64,000 bases of DNA from Ahaetulla prasina (GCF_028640845.1 NC_080540.1:168769752-168833751), one strand, 5' to 3'. Numbered from the stretch's first letter, positions 45,318-56,560 are shown. Translations and numbers: made by a program. The notes: generated by a model from the letters alone, not told the origin.

Positions 45318-46308
45318 ACACTCAGACTTGCAAACCTCTGTCATTATAACTTTACAATGAAAACAGCACTTACCTACATGATGTTTTATTTTAGATCTAC
45401 CTTAGCAATTACTCTGAATATCTCTGGTTTTGCTTCTTTTGCTTTGCTTCGTTGGTTTTGTTCCTGAATATGCAAATATTACTTAGACAAAAGACTAACA
45501 AGGATGGAGCAGTAGAGGCAACCTGTCTTGCGTCCTGTCTAAGTTAACCGTGGACAAAACAATGTTGAATTATCTAGTATTTCCTTTTCATCTTGGTGTG
45601 AGGAGAAGTGTTTTCTGAGTGACAAAAAGCCAGATAGTGATGCCAATCAAATCTCCATTTGTGATATAGTGTCATTACATCATGACCCTCTGTGTTTCCT
45701 ACAGCCAGAGCTATAATGTATAGAAAATCACTCGGTGTCAAATATAAGCTTTCCACAGGTATGCATTTATTATAGCAATGAAGCTTAAACAGCATGAAAT
45801 GGAAATGAAATAGCAAAGTTCTGAGGGAAAATAAGAAGTTCTCATTTTTTCTGGGTCTCATTTTTTTTCTTTCCTTTAAGTAAGAGGATCACACATTACT
45901 TTATATCAGATTCAATTTTACTCTTGTTTTCAGCTTACACCCAAACCAAACAAATCATATTTTGATTTTATAAAAAGTGTGAATCTGTATTGTTTTTGTA
46001 AAAACTACCACTGGAGGGTGAAGATACATGATTTTTTTTGGTTTTTGTTTTAATTATGAAGAGTTATGTTGGTCTCTTTCTAGCAAAAACAGGAAAATAT
46101 GTTGCTTTCTTTTCTAGAAGACAGGAATAAAATATGGCCCATTTGCAGTCTGAGCTAATACACTCTGGAATTCTACCATGTTGTTTGCTTAATGTGTTGT
46201 GGACCAGATCCACCATTGTGACAGGGAACGTTATAAGAAAGAGAAAAGGGACAAAGTCCAGCAGCAGTTCTGTCGCTCTCATAAGATCTGGTTCTGCCAT
46301 CCCTTTAG
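45318..46308. other. Intron sequence, unassigned, 3' end of the 17-kb intron
   Basis: Nothing recognised apart from the acceptor CTGCCATCCCTTTAG. Confidence 0.4.
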
Positions 46309-46402
46309 GTGACTTTGAGCATCTTTGAACTGGCCACTGCTGCAGGACTCCCCTGTGACATTGACCCAGCCCTGGTCTCCGCACTCGCCAACCTGAAGAA
46401 AG
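46309..46402 (+). CDS. NCKAP1L: NCKAP1L exon, about residues 954-985
   Basis: Encodes [30 protein letters not shown] and ends with G (phase 1) before [14 protein letters not shown] is shared with NCKAP1 and HEM1; LSIFELAxAAG is the HEM1 form. It is isolated between a 17-kb intron and a 7-kb intron. Confidence 0.95.
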
Positions 46403-46486
46403 GTAAGGATACAGCTTACTAACATTTATCTGGCTTGCCCCATTAAGATAAAAGGATAGGGCTGCAGCATGCCTTCCTGTATCATC

Positions 46487-46706
46487 TAGGCAAGTTTCCA
46501 GATAGGGTATCTTTCCCAGCACTGGGAAACTTGCCTAGTTCCTGGAGACAAGAGATGAAATATTTTTGCTGAGTTGATGCTCAGCTTGGACATATTCCCT
46601 AAAAGAAAGATCCTGTATCATCTAGCACTGGGAAAGATCTTTTAGGGAATATGTCCAAGCTGAGCATCAACTCAGCAAAAATATTTCACCTCTTGTCTCC
46701 AGGAAC
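46487..46706. repeat. Near-perfect compound hairpin
   Basis: Left arm 46538-46612 and right arm 46636-46706 are inverted copies with one mismatch and one four-base indel over about 71 bases ('ctgagttgatgctcagcttggacatattccct' against 'agggaatatgtccaagctgagcatcaactcag'). A second inverted pair, 'ctaggcaagtttcc' / 'ggaaacttgcctag' (46487-46537), sits next to it, and 'cctgtatcatctag' and 'cactgggaaa' occur twice. Confidence 0.9.
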
Positions 46707-47082
46707 TGTCACTGCTTGGATGCCATTGCTGGTTTGTTTCTACTGAAAAGGCCCACTGCCAGAACGTAGTGAAGAAAATGCAGTTATCCTGCATTTTTAA
46801 CTGTGCCTTTCTCAGTTGGCAGGGCCAGTCTAGTATATGTAATAAACAGTATTTATGGGTTCTGAACATCTCTGTGGGTGAGATATATGCAATCTCTTAC
46901 TTAGAGAGTCGTTCAAACATGCCCGGTTCTTGGTGACTGCCTGGATAAGTCCTTTGTGATTTTCCATGGCCTCCTTCCTAAGATTGAGAAAAAGCTACCA
47001 GCCCAAGGTTATCAGCTGGTTTCATGTCTAATGGGGAACTAATATATTTAATAGATATTAGAGCCATTGGGGCACATTTAAA

Positions 47083-47089
47083 ATACACA

Positions 47090-47120
<31 letters not shown>
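47083..47120. repeat. AC microsatellite
   Basis: (AC)n run. Confidence 0.95.
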
Positions 47121-47121
<1 letters not shown>

Positions 47122-47406
47122 TTCATCTATTTCCTATTTTCAAAGCTTAGATAATCTGGGCAGATGGGATCAGAGTGAAGTTGTCATTTGCACGCCTTGA
47201 ATAATTGAAGGCCCTAGATTGCTACAATAAATAACTACAATTCCTGTGGAAGTGCATACTTTTCTTTGATCAGCTGATTAGCTCTATGACCAGCCGTCTT
47301 TCTTTCATCTTCCTTTGCTGCAACATAGGTCAGAGATGAACAGCAGCATCTTTGATCTTCACAGAGAAAAAGCTGTGATCTGCTTATTTTGCTTATAACA
47401 AAAATC

Positions 47407-47407
<1 letters not shown>

Positions 47408-47493
<86 letters not shown>
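47408..47493. repeat. TA microsatellite, left of the PLE
   Basis: A perfect (TA)n array of about 43 units that directly joins the inverted PLE. A second TA-rich array lies on the other side at 49621-49712. Confidence 0.97.
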
Positions 47494-47494
<1 letters not shown>

Positions 47495-49596
47495 TCTTTG
47501 GTTGTTGGGTTTTCTCCGTGTAAAATTGGAAGTGTCTTGGCGACGTTTACGAAGTCTCATTCGTCATCTTCAGGCTTCAACCGTGCTTCTGGGAGCAATG
47601 TGTGATCGCAGCTGTTTCTTCCTTTTAACTGCTAGTGGGGTTTGAACTGATTGGGTGGGAGCTTGGCTGTGCTCTGATTGGATGGGGTTTTCTGTGCTCT
47701 GATTGGCTGGGGTGTGTCCTGTGTTGGTGGGGGCTTGGTTGTGCTCAGTCTAGTCTGTGCTGCAGGGGGATTTGAGCTGGTGAGCTGCATAGCTGTTGTT
47801 TGGCTTTGTGGTCGTGCTACATCTTCATAGTGGGTGTCAGTCTGCTGCATGAATGGATTGGAGGGGTTTGAAATGGCTAATGTTGCAGCTGCGGTCTGGC
47901 TTCTGGTCCTTGGTCGTGCTTTATGATCAGTGTGGGTTTGGGTCTGCTTTCTGGGTGGATGTGCGGTGGTGACATCCTGTGTGGACCTTGTGAGTGTGGG
48001 TCTGGTGTCATTCCTCGTGTTAGGGACTCGTTTGTCAATAAGGCGGGTTTCAAATGGCTGGTAGGCGGAGGTGTCATCTCGTTTGTTCATGCTGTGTGGG
48101 TGTTTTCTATCTCAATGGCTTCTCTGATTATTCTGTTGTTAAAGTGTTCAGTTTTGGCGATAGTTCTGGTCTTTTAAAGTCAATATCATGTCCTGTGACT
48201 TTAAAGTGTTGGACCAGGGAAGAAGTTGGTTCCTCTTTTTTGAATGAGTTCTTGTGTTCTTCAATGCGTGCACTTATTCTTCTGTTGGTTTGTCCAATGT
48301 ATGTGGTGGGGCAGGCAGTGCATGGATTTCATATACTCCTTGATTTTCTAACTCAATTTTGTCTTTGGGGTTTCTTAGGATGGTGGATATTTTTCTGTTT
48401 GTGCAGAATGCTGTCTTGATGTTGTGTTTGTGGAGGATCTTGCTGATTCTGTCTGTGGTGCCTTTTATATATGGGAGGAGGGCTGTGCTTTTCTTGTTCT
48501 CTGTCTTGGATTTTAGTGGGGGGTTCTTTTTGGATTAGCTTGGTAATCTTATTTCTTTGGAATCCATTGGATGTTAGTACGTTAGTGAGAGTGTCTAGTT
48601 CGGGTTTTAGGTGTTGTTCATCAGCTAAGTATTTTGTTCTGGAGATGAGTGTCTTGGCTACGGAGTTGATCTGTGCTGGGTGGTGGTGTGAGAGTGCGTG
48701 CAGATAGCGGTTTGTGTGTGTTTTCTTCTGGTAGATGGTGTGTCCTAGGGAGCCATTGGGTTTTCTGTAGACTAAGACATCCAGGAAGGGAAGTTGGTTA
48801 TTAACTTCTGTTTCCATGGTGAACTGTATTTTGGGGTGTAGGCTATTGAGGTGTGTGAGGAAGTTGTCAAGTTTTTCTTTCCCGTGTGGCCAGATTATGA
48901 AGGTATCGTCTACATATCTGAGCCAGAGTTTGGGTTTGTGATCAGATTTTTCTAGAGCTTGGGTTTATTTTATTATAGATGAACAAAACTTACAGCCCAG
49001 CGACCTACTCGTGAGCTTTGATGTCATATCCCTCTTCACCCAAGTGCCAATCAAAGAAGCCTTGACAGCTATCCAAAACAAATATAACCCCCCCAAGCAC
49101 ATCCTAGATCTGACCAACCACTGCCTATCCAACACATACTTCATCTATAATGGACAAAAATACAAACAAGTAGAAGGAGCACCCATGGGATCACCCCTCT
49201 CACCTGTCATTGCCAATCTCTACATGGAACACTTTGAAACCCAAGCTCTAGAAAAATCTGATCACAAACCCAAACTCTGGCTCAGATATGTAGACGATAC
49301 CTTCATAATCTGGCCACATAGACTGAGCACAACCAAGCCCCCACCAACACAGGACACACCCCCAGCCAATCAGAGCACAGAAAAACCCCCATCCAATCAG
49401 AGCACAGCCAAGCTCCCACCCAATCAGTTCAAACCCCCACTAGCAGTTAAAAGGAAGAAACAGCTGCGATCACACATTGCTCCCAGAAGCACAAAGCTGA
49501 AGCCTGAAGATGACGAATGAGACTTCGTCGAAACGTCGCCAAGACACTTCCAATTTTACACGGGAGAAAACCCGAACAACCAAAGACCTATATACA
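47494..49596. mobile_element. Penelope-like element, head-to-head rearranged copy
   Basis: The left part (47494-48966) is in minus orientation and codes, in broken frames, for the stretch from the RT box YVDDTFIIWPH to the C-terminal GIY-YIG nuclease (region 48175-48335: GxYEIPC and TYIGQTNRRISARIEEH read on minus). The right part (48967-49596) is in plus orientation and codes SFDVISLFTQVP, GAPMGSPLSPVIANLYME and YVDDTFIIW, then jumps to the terminal repeat. The two ends (47494-47747 and about 49316-49596) are inverted copies of about 250 bases. RT plus GIY-YIG without LTR-type genes defines PLEs. Confidence 0.92.
49504..49537 (+). ncRNA. Candidate hammerhead-like hairpin in PLE terminal repeat
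   Basis: CTGAAGA (49504-49510), T, then the six-base stem GACGAA/TTCGTC with loop TGAGAC, then GAAACGTC (49530-49537). CTGANGA, stem II and GAAA are the conserved boxes of hammerhead ribozymes. ACGT can pair with itself, so helix III could form between two molecules. There is one extra base after CTGAAGA compared with the textbook core. The inverted copy at 47542-47573 has lost CG after the stem. Confidence 0.5.
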
Positions 49597-49620
49597 AACA
49601 CCCGTGAAAACCTCAGAAAA

Positions 49621-49630
49621 CAAATATATA

Positions 49631-49666
<36 letters not shown>

Positions 49667-49712
49667 TGTATGTATGTATGTATATGTATATGTGTATATA
49701 TATATATATATA
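49621..49712. repeat. TA/TGTA microsatellite, right of the PLE
   Basis: (TA)n, then (TGTA)n of about 13 units, then (TA)n. Confidence 0.97.
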
Positions 49713-49807
49713 AATCTCAAAAGAAGAAATAGCTGGTCATCATCTCATCTTCTTATCTTACTCATCTTTCCTTTACCTTTTTCTGTTGATATCTTACATA
49801 GCCTTAA

Positions 49808-50009
49808 GAGCCATATTGGCACAGTAGTTAGAATGCAGTATTGCAGGCTAATTCTGCCGACTGCCAGGAGTTCGATTTTGACCGGCTCAAGGTTGACTCA
49901 GCCTTCCATCCTTCCGAGGTTGGTAAAATGAGGATTTATATTGTGGGGCAATATGCTGACTCTGTAAAGAGGGCTGTAAAGCACAATGAAGTGGTATATA
50001 AGTCTTAAC
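49808..50009 (+). mobile_element. tRNA-derived SINE
   Basis: Head 'gccatattggcacagtagttagaatgcagtattgcaggc', B-box-like 'gagttcgattttgacc', body 'ggttgactcagccttccatccttccgagg', tail 'gtggtatataagtc'. Same family as 10243. Confidence 0.85.
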
Positions 50010-50190
50010 TGCTACTGCTATTTATCACTTGTTTGTATCATGATTTATGATTGTATCTTATGATTTATGATATATGACTTATCACTTTGTTGTTTGTATG
50101 TACACTGAGAGCTTATGCACCAGAATCATATTCCTTGTGTGTCTAATCACATTGACTAGTAAAGAATATTCCATTCCATATTCCATCTTG
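50010..50190 (+). mobile_element. LINE 3' tail
   Basis: 'gtacactgagagcttatgcacc' and 'cttgtgtgtctaatcac' match the L2-like tails at 10490 and 32916. Confidence 0.6.
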
Positions 50191-50689
50191 TGAATGCAAC
50201 AGCTCAGCTGGCAGCGAGGGAAAAAGGAGCAGAGATCCAGCAGCTTCTTGGTGCGCCCATAAATCCTGCTTTCTCCACACAAAAAAAGACTGCTATTCAT
50301 ATCACGAAAGTATCTAAGCAAAGCTATAGTCCTCCTATCACTGGCTAAAAAAGACAGTAATCATGCCCCTCTTTACTGCTTTTAAGCCATCTTCTGGCAA
50401 TAGCCTTGTTCTGTCCTTCATTTTGACACCCCGATGAAAGGTTTTCCTGATCCCTGTTCTATAGCTTTCTCAGTTTAGAAGTTCAAAAATGAAAAATTAC
50501 TACAGTTTGTGTTTTGCAAGTGAAGATAAATATACATGTCCCGTTGCCCGATCCAATCTGAGTCAGTCACCAGAACTCTAGGTTTATTCTTCCAAGCTTT
50601 TAGGCTTCTGCTGGAGCCCATCCTCAGGGAACTTCTCTCTCTCCAGAAAATGTGCACTGGGCTGTTCTATGTAACGTATGCATATTTTT

Positions 50690-50944
50690 TTGTTTTGTTT
50701 ACATTTATACCCCGCCCTTCTCCGAAGACTCAGGGCGGCTTACAATGTATAAGGCAATAGTCTCATTCTATTTGTATATTTTTACAAAGTAAACTTATTG
50801 CCCCCCCAACAATCTGGGTCCTCATTTTACCTACCTTATAAAGGGTGGAAGGCTGAGTCAACCTTGGGCCGGGCTCGAACCTGCAGTAATTGCAGGCTTT
50901 GTGTTCTAATAACAGGCTTCTCTATTGCCTGAGCTATCCCGGCC
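50690..50944 (-). mobile_element. tRNA-derived SINE, reverse (CCCGCCCTTCTCCGAAGAC tail)
   Basis: 'ttataccccgcccttctccgaagactcagggcggcttacaatg' to 'gagctatcccggcc', with 'aacaatctgggtcctcattttacc'. Same as 54720-54976. Confidence 0.85.
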
Positions 50945-51204
50945 TGGTTGTGTGTAGATTTTATATGGTGCCTGGTTGTGTGTAGATTTTAGTTCTTGAT
51001 CGGGGTATTGATGGCTGACCATTAAGTTATTGATAGTTGTATCCTTGTGCCAATATGTCCTCGGCTCCTAAGTACTTGATAAACTGGTGGTAAATCAGCA
51101 CTCTTGTTGACTGACAAGGGCCCATTTCCCAGGCTGCAATCAGTCTTCTAGCTATTTTTGTTCCTGTTCAGCCAACAATCTAGTAGCTGTGTAATTGAAT
51201 GCAT

Positions 51205-51295
51205 GTAACAGTAACAGAGTTGGAAGTGACCTTGGAAGTCATCTAGTCCAACCCCCTGCTCACGCCTTAGACCTATACTAGGGATTCGAACCGCT
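51205..51295 (-). mobile_element. CR1 3' end fragment
   Basis: 'taacagagttggaagtgaccttggaagtcatctagtccaaccccctgctc' is a reversed CR1 3' end. The following 'gggattcgaaccgctgaactgccgacctttc' is the reverse of a SINE B-box region. Confidence 0.8.
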
Positions 51296-51596
51296 GAACT
51301 GCCGACCTTTCTGATTGTAGTGTGAGGCTACCAATGAGTTAGGGTCTCCTCTTTTAACAGCTCACTCATGTTCTGGAAATTTGGTGATTAGCTTCCTCCC
51401 TGCCTGTCCCATATAGTTGCAGGAGCAATCCATGCAAGGAATCTGGTAAATTGCATTCAAAGTTTCTCCCACTTCCAAATGAACTTTGTAATGCATGATT
51501 TGTCCATGTATGGTAGTCTTTGGGCAGTGGGCGATGTCCACTTGCAGATGTTGGAAGTTGCATTCTACTGCTTCTGTTTGTGTTTTCTTCACTTGA

Positions 51597-52190
51597 ATAG
51601 AATAGAACTGGAAGAGACCTTGGAGGTCTTCTAGTTCAGCCCCCTGCTCAAGCAGGAGAACCTGTATTATTTCAGATAAGTGGCTGTCTAGCCTCTTCTT
51701 AACAATCTCCAGTGATGGAGCGCCTATGATTTCTGAAGGCAAGCTGTTCCACTGGTTAATTGTCCTCACTGTTAGGAAGTTTCTCTTTAATTCCAGGTTG
51801 CTTCTCTCTTTAGTTAGTTTTCAACCATTGCTTCTTTTCTTGCCTTCTGGTGCTTTGGAGAATAATTTGATCCCCTCTTCTTTGTGGCAGCCCCTTAAAT
51901 ACTGGAATGCTGCTATCGTGTTGCCCCTAATTCTTCTTTCCTTTAGACTAGCCAAATCCAAATCCCGCAGCCTTTCTTCATAGGTTTTAGTCTCCAGGCC
52001 TTTGATCACCTTAGTTGCTCTATTCTGAACTTTTCCCAAGGTCTCAACATCTTTTTTGTAGTATGGTGACCAAAATTAGCTGCAGTAGTCCAGGTGCGGT
52101 CTTATTAGGGTTTTATAAAGCGGTACTAATACTTCACATGACCTTGATTCTATACCTCTGTTTATACAGCCTAGGATTGTATTAGCTTAA
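51597..52190 (-). mobile_element. CR1 LINE 3' part, pseudogenised
   Basis: 'agaatagaactggaagagaccttggaggtc' starts the reversed 3' end. The body follows CR1 with frames such as RTINQWNSLPSEIIGAPSLE and KTYEERLRDLDLASLKERR on minus. It ends at the position coding the VERVQxRATK region. Several frameshifts. Confidence 0.9.
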
Positions 52191-53669
52191 CTTCCCTCCA
52201 GCTTTTAGGAGAGTCCCCGATACAATCCCAAACTGCCTCAATACCAGACTGAACCTAATTTGAAAACCTGCAGTCTTCTTCCCAGTCCATCTCAAGATGG
52301 ATCTGTAATTAAATGCAGATTCCATGGCTTAAGCATTCAGTCACTTTTCCTATTTCCTTCTCTCTTTTCTTTACCATTTTTTTCCCCTGTGAAAAGTTCT
52401 GGAGAGCAATTTGAAAGCTTGCATACAATTTTGTGACCCTTTCTCAGAAAATAAGGACATTTTGTGTAAGGATAATGCCTAATACGGTTCTCAGAAAGGG
52501 TTTAACTCAGGGCAATATCTGATGCTGTGTTTGCTTATGCGTTTCTTCTCTGCTTGAGGAAGTAAAGAATCTCTTTCAAACTGATCTGCAAAACAGCGAA
52601 ATTGATAGATCAGGGCTGCCATCTTCTTACAATCCTAATTGTCTTGAATATTTTCCTTTTTTCTGAGCTGTATAGTATTTGTATTAACTAAGCGAGTTAT
52701 TATTTCCCTGGCATCTGCCATGCTAGCTTCAAGCTGAAACTGTGACTTTGTTGTAGTTTGTTAATGCATCTTGCTTTTGCCTGAGGTGACTCCCTGCCAG
52801 CTTGCTTCCTTCCTCTTCCTGCCGGCTCGAGAAACCATAGTTATGTGGCACCATTTACCCGAAGTCATCTCTTCCTGCCACAATAATAACATTCCCAAAC
52901 CAATTGTGCAAGAAATCCTCTCCCCCTCACCCCCCAACCTATATAGTACCATGAAATGCTTGGGTTAAATTATGGTTTGTTGAACAGGCAATAAGGGGGG
53001 GGGGGAAACCCTGAGGTTTTCAAATGAGTGGATTTACATATAGTCTCAAAAAGCACAATCCACATTAAAGTTTGGCAGGGCCTATGAAACCAGCCGTTTC
53101 TTCCCTGAGGCTTCTCCGGCATCACTTTGTATAATATGGATAATCAAGGATTAGTGCGGCCTGAAGAGGGCAATGTTGATATTCGTTTTATATTATGAAC
53201 TGAATCAAATCAGCTTTCTCTTCCCTCTTGCATATACATGCTTACAAATACATAATCTGCACCAGACAGGCACATTGGTTTCCCTCTCAGTCTAAGGAAC
53301 ACAAATGAGATGTGTAGAATTTATGGGGGTTTTTCCCCCCTCCTCTCCTGTCCTCCATCCCACCACCCATTATCCTAGCAATGCCTTATTTTTATTTATT
53401 TCTTTATGGTGTACACGTGTTGATTGAAGCAGAGCTGAACAGTGTCAGTTCTGTTCAACTAGCTAGCTCCTTCCATCAGTTAATTTATTGGCCTGTCAGA
53501 ACCACCATATTTTTTAAAATTCTCCTTTCCTTGTTTTTCCCCTCCTTTTTTTTATGGGGGGGGGGAGCAAGCCTTCTGAGCAGCTGAACTGGAAGTATAG
53601 CCGCTAACGTAAATCAGATTTATTTCTGAAATATCTTGGTGTACATCCTCCTTTTTGTCTCCCTGATAG
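52191..53669. other. Intron sequence, unassigned
   Basis: About 1.5 kb with no gene or repeat recognised. It ends in the acceptor CTTTTTGTCTCCCTGATAG. Confidence 0.4.
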
Positions 53670-53786
53670 ACAGCTCATCCCCTGAGGAGGACTACAAGAC
53701 AGCCTGCTTGCTCCTAGTCTTCATAGCTGTGTCTCTGCCACTCCTGGTCTCGGATCCTTCCTCTATTTACCTCACTGAGATAGATG
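53670..53786 (+). CDS. NCKAP1L: NCKAP1L exon, about residues 985-1023
   Basis: Completes Asp, then [33 protein letters not shown] and ends with G (phase 1) before GTAAGA. SSPEEEYKxACLLxxFxAVSLPLL is the family pattern; DPSSxY is HEM1-like. Confidence 0.95.
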
Positions 53787-54719
53787 GTAAGAGACATAAT
53801 ACCAGCATGGAGCACCTTCTCCAAATGTCTGCTAATATACTTGTTTGCTGTCTTGTTTGGTTTGTATGATATGTTAACTTGTACTGTGTTTTGACTCAAG
53901 TTGCAACAATTTAATCACAATCTGTATCCTGACTTGGGGTAGCTTCCCTACGGCTGCCATGTCTAAAAATGCAAAAATCCAGGGACCCATCTTTTTGTTG
54001 CCATCTACTGGTTGCCTGGATTATGACAGCCAAGTTGTGGAAGACTTAAGCTTGCTTGCTTGCATTTAATTATCAAATTTATATCTCACAAGAAGTGACT
54101 TGTGCTGTTTTATGCAAAAAAAAAAACCTATTAAAACAATAAACATGTCAAACACAGTCATACTGAACAGAGAAAGAGAGAGAAAGACAGAGAGAGACTC
54201 AGTCAGCAACGTAGCATCTCAAGATGTCACCAGTCCCCTAAGATTGCCAGACCTAATGTGGTCCAGAAAGTAAGAAGGGATGGATCTGTCCTCACTTCAG
54301 AGGGGAGAATGTTCCATAAGATGGGTACCAGAGCAGAAAAGGCCTATCTCCTCAGGCTGCCAAGCATAGTTCTTTGAGAAACAGGACTTGCAGCACGCCT
54401 CTCTTGCCAGATCTAATGAGAAAAACAATTGGAGAAAACTTAATATAATATTCAAAACACAGTCCAATGTGATGACCGAATCTAAGTTGAGGTCTACATA
54501 ATGGTTAAGCTTTGTCAATGCTCCGAGGATACAAGTATAGCCACTCCTGCAGCTTCATTTCGCCTCATCATACCTTGTTCCCTTCTTCTTCACCACAGAC
54601 TTGCACTAAGAATCAATGTTAGGCAATGATAGTCAGAAGGAGCTCTGGCCTACTTCCAGCATTTGGTGCCCTCTTGCGATAATATAATTTTTATGATGGT
54701 GGTTTGAACGCTTTTTTTT
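53787..54719. other. Intron sequence, mostly unassigned
   Basis: The region about 54190-54540 ('ccagaaagtaagaaggg', 'aagatgggtaccagagcagaaaagg') looks like a decayed retroposon that I cannot name. No gene. Confidence 0.4.
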
Positions 54720-54976
54720 TTTGTTTACATTTATATCCCACCCTTCTCCGAAGACTCAGGGCGGCTTACAGTGTGTAAGGCAATAGTCTCATTCTATTTG
54801 TATATTTACAAAGTCAACTTATTGCCCCCCCAACAATCTGGGTCCTCATTTTACCTACCTTATAAAGGATGGAAGACTGAGTCAACCTTGGACCTGGTGG
54901 GATTAAAACCTGCAGTAATTGCAGGCAGCTGTGTTTTAATAACAGGCTTCTTACAGCCTGAGCCACACCGCGGCCC
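54720..54976 (-). mobile_element. tRNA-derived SINE, reverse
   Basis: 'ttatatcccacccttctccgaagactcagggcggcttacagtg' to 'gagccacaccgcggcc'; second copy of the family at 50690. Confidence 0.85.
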
Positions 54977-55424
54977 CTTCATATCATATGTCTAAAATTG
55001 CTTCCTATCATATGTCTAAAATTGGGTTTCTTTTGAGTGTGAAGCCAAGTTTAGTCATCCTACCTTAATCCTCATTGGCCGTACCACAGAGAATTCATTG
55101 AATTAGGTCACATTGGCTCAAGCAATCGTTGAAAGTTCTTAAAAGCTGCCCGAGGGTAGCAACTGTACAATTTTTGGCAGATAATATTGGCCACGCCCCT
55201 TGTTTAGCAAAAGCAGCCAAAAATCAGGATTGTAACTGTGTTATGGAGACAGGGAAATTGGGAAACATCCTTGCATTGTTGGCAGCTTACTAATTGCTCT
55301 ACAGTATATAGGTGCCTCCTCAAATTTTAAAGTCCAGTTGACCAAGCAGAATATGATTTTAATTTTGCAAAAGTAGCTAGAAGATCCCTCTCAAAATAGA
55401 TGCAAAGAATGTCTATAACCATAC

Positions 55425-55997
55425 TGTTGTGGCTCCAGCCCACCCCCACGCCCCCCGGGGTGGGCCCCTGCCAGAGAGTGACTCAGAGAGTGAGCGGAAA
55501 GGACCATCATGGCTCCCTTCTGCAGGGCTGGCTTCCCTGGCTCAGCTCCAGGAACAGAGGCAAGTCAGGTGGAAGAAATAATGAGGCCTCTGTCTCCTGT
55601 ATCTCCCCCCAGACAATGCTCCCAGACCCAGCTTAGGACAATCAGTCCTGGTTGGACCCTAGGTTTCGTAGACAGGAGAGGCGGGAACAACAGAAGCAGG
55701 GGTGGGGCAGGCCTAGGAAGTGCTGAGTCACGGAGCCACACCCCACAGGGCATAAAAGCAGCAGGGGCTGCTATACTACTCCATGGCGAACAAATCAACT
55801 GCTTAGAGAGAACTTGAGCTGAAGTACTGTTTGTTCTTGGTTTCCTGGTTGACTCGCCGGCATCAAGAAAAGATAACAGAGAAACTTGGCAGACGCTCGC
55901 TAGTTTGTTGCCAGAGCTGATAGCTGCCGTGGACTGAATTGCCGGCTAATTAAGTCATCGCTCGTGCCTCCAGGACTGAGGTGGTGGGGACAGAACA
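55425..55997 (+). mobile_element. Solo LTR
   Basis: 573 bases, from TGTTGTGGCTCC to GGGGACAGAACA, with an exact target site, CATAC, at 55420-55424 and 55998-56002. It is the best match to the nested LTR at 9234-9758. An acidic frame with LPESDSESERKG begins near its 5' end, and an Arg-rich stretch, DPRFRRQERREQQKQG, is readable farther on in a different frame. A TATA-like 'gcataaaagc' lies near 55750. Confidence 0.93.
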
Positions 55998-56002
55998 CAT
56001 AC

Positions 56003-56285
56003 AGTTTTTTTAGTGACCGTTCTAAATTACAACAGCACTGAAAAAAGTGACTCAGGGCCATTTTTCACACGACCGTTGCAGCATCCCCATCATCATGTGA
56101 TTTACATTTGGATGCTTGACAGCTGGTTCATATTTATAATAGTTGCAGTGTCCCAGGGTCATGTGATCACTTTTTGCAATCTTCTGACAAGCAAAGACAA
56201 GGGGAAGTCAGATTCACTTAACAACCGTATTACTAAGTTAACAACTTTGCTTAACAAATGTGGCAAGAAAAGTCATAAAATGGGG
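56003..56285. mobile_element. MITE (GTCCTCAACTTA family), partial
   Basis: 'tttttttagtgaccgttctaaattacaacagcactgaaaaaagtgact' and 'cagattcacttaacaaccgtattactaagttaacaac' match 31751-32094. Its left end is cut by the solo LTR, which therefore inserted into it. Confidence 0.8.
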
Positions 56286-56450
56286 CTGTTAGAAGGTTTG
56301 GTTATATCCTCAGCCCCTGAAATATTGCCCCCTCTCCCCAACTTAGTATTTTTGGCCAAAGCCAAATAGCTGTAGTATGTCCAACATCACTAAGAATGCC
56401 ATGGTCCACTATATTGATTGAACCCAACTGCTGCTATTTCTTTGCTGCAG

Positions 56451-56560
56451 GTTATAGAAACAATATCCACTGCCTTGCCAAAGCTATCATCCAGGTGTCG
56501 GCTGCACTCTTCACCATCTACAACAAAAATATTGAGAGTCATCTCAAGGAATTTCTGGTT
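56451..56560 (+). CDS. NCKAP1L: NCKAP1L exon, about residues 1024-1060
   Basis: After TTCTTTGCTGCAG it completes Gly, then [19 protein letters not shown] and [15 protein letters not shown]. IYNKNIExHLKEFLV is HEM1-specific (NCKAP1 has IHKGSIEDRLKEFLA). It ends in phase 0 at GTT before GTGAGT. The last about 65 residues (up to the C-terminal SCFPYVLLRNAYREV-type block) are not seen before 64000, so the last exon or exons must be outside the window. Confidence 0.95.

Larger units (their letters stand above)
50475..51600 (-). mobile_element. Penelope-like element fragment with GIY-YIG region
   Basis: On the minus strand, 51362-51520 encodes the start of a GIY-YIG nuclease: NAIYQIPCMDCSCNYMGQAGRKL. 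About 51000-51200 carries decayed upstream coding sequence, and 50530-50680 the terminal repeat with CTGAGGA (50621-50627), a hairpin GGGCT/AGCCT and TAAAAGCTT. A SINE (50690-50944) and a CR1 tail (51210-51290) interrupt it. Confidence 0.75.

Noticed and set aside
2456..56560. Assignment to NCKAP1 (the broadly expressed paralogue)
   Set aside because: Diagnostic residues in at least eight exons (for example [12 protein letters not shown] and IYNKNIExHLKEFLV) match NCKAP1L and not NCKAP1.
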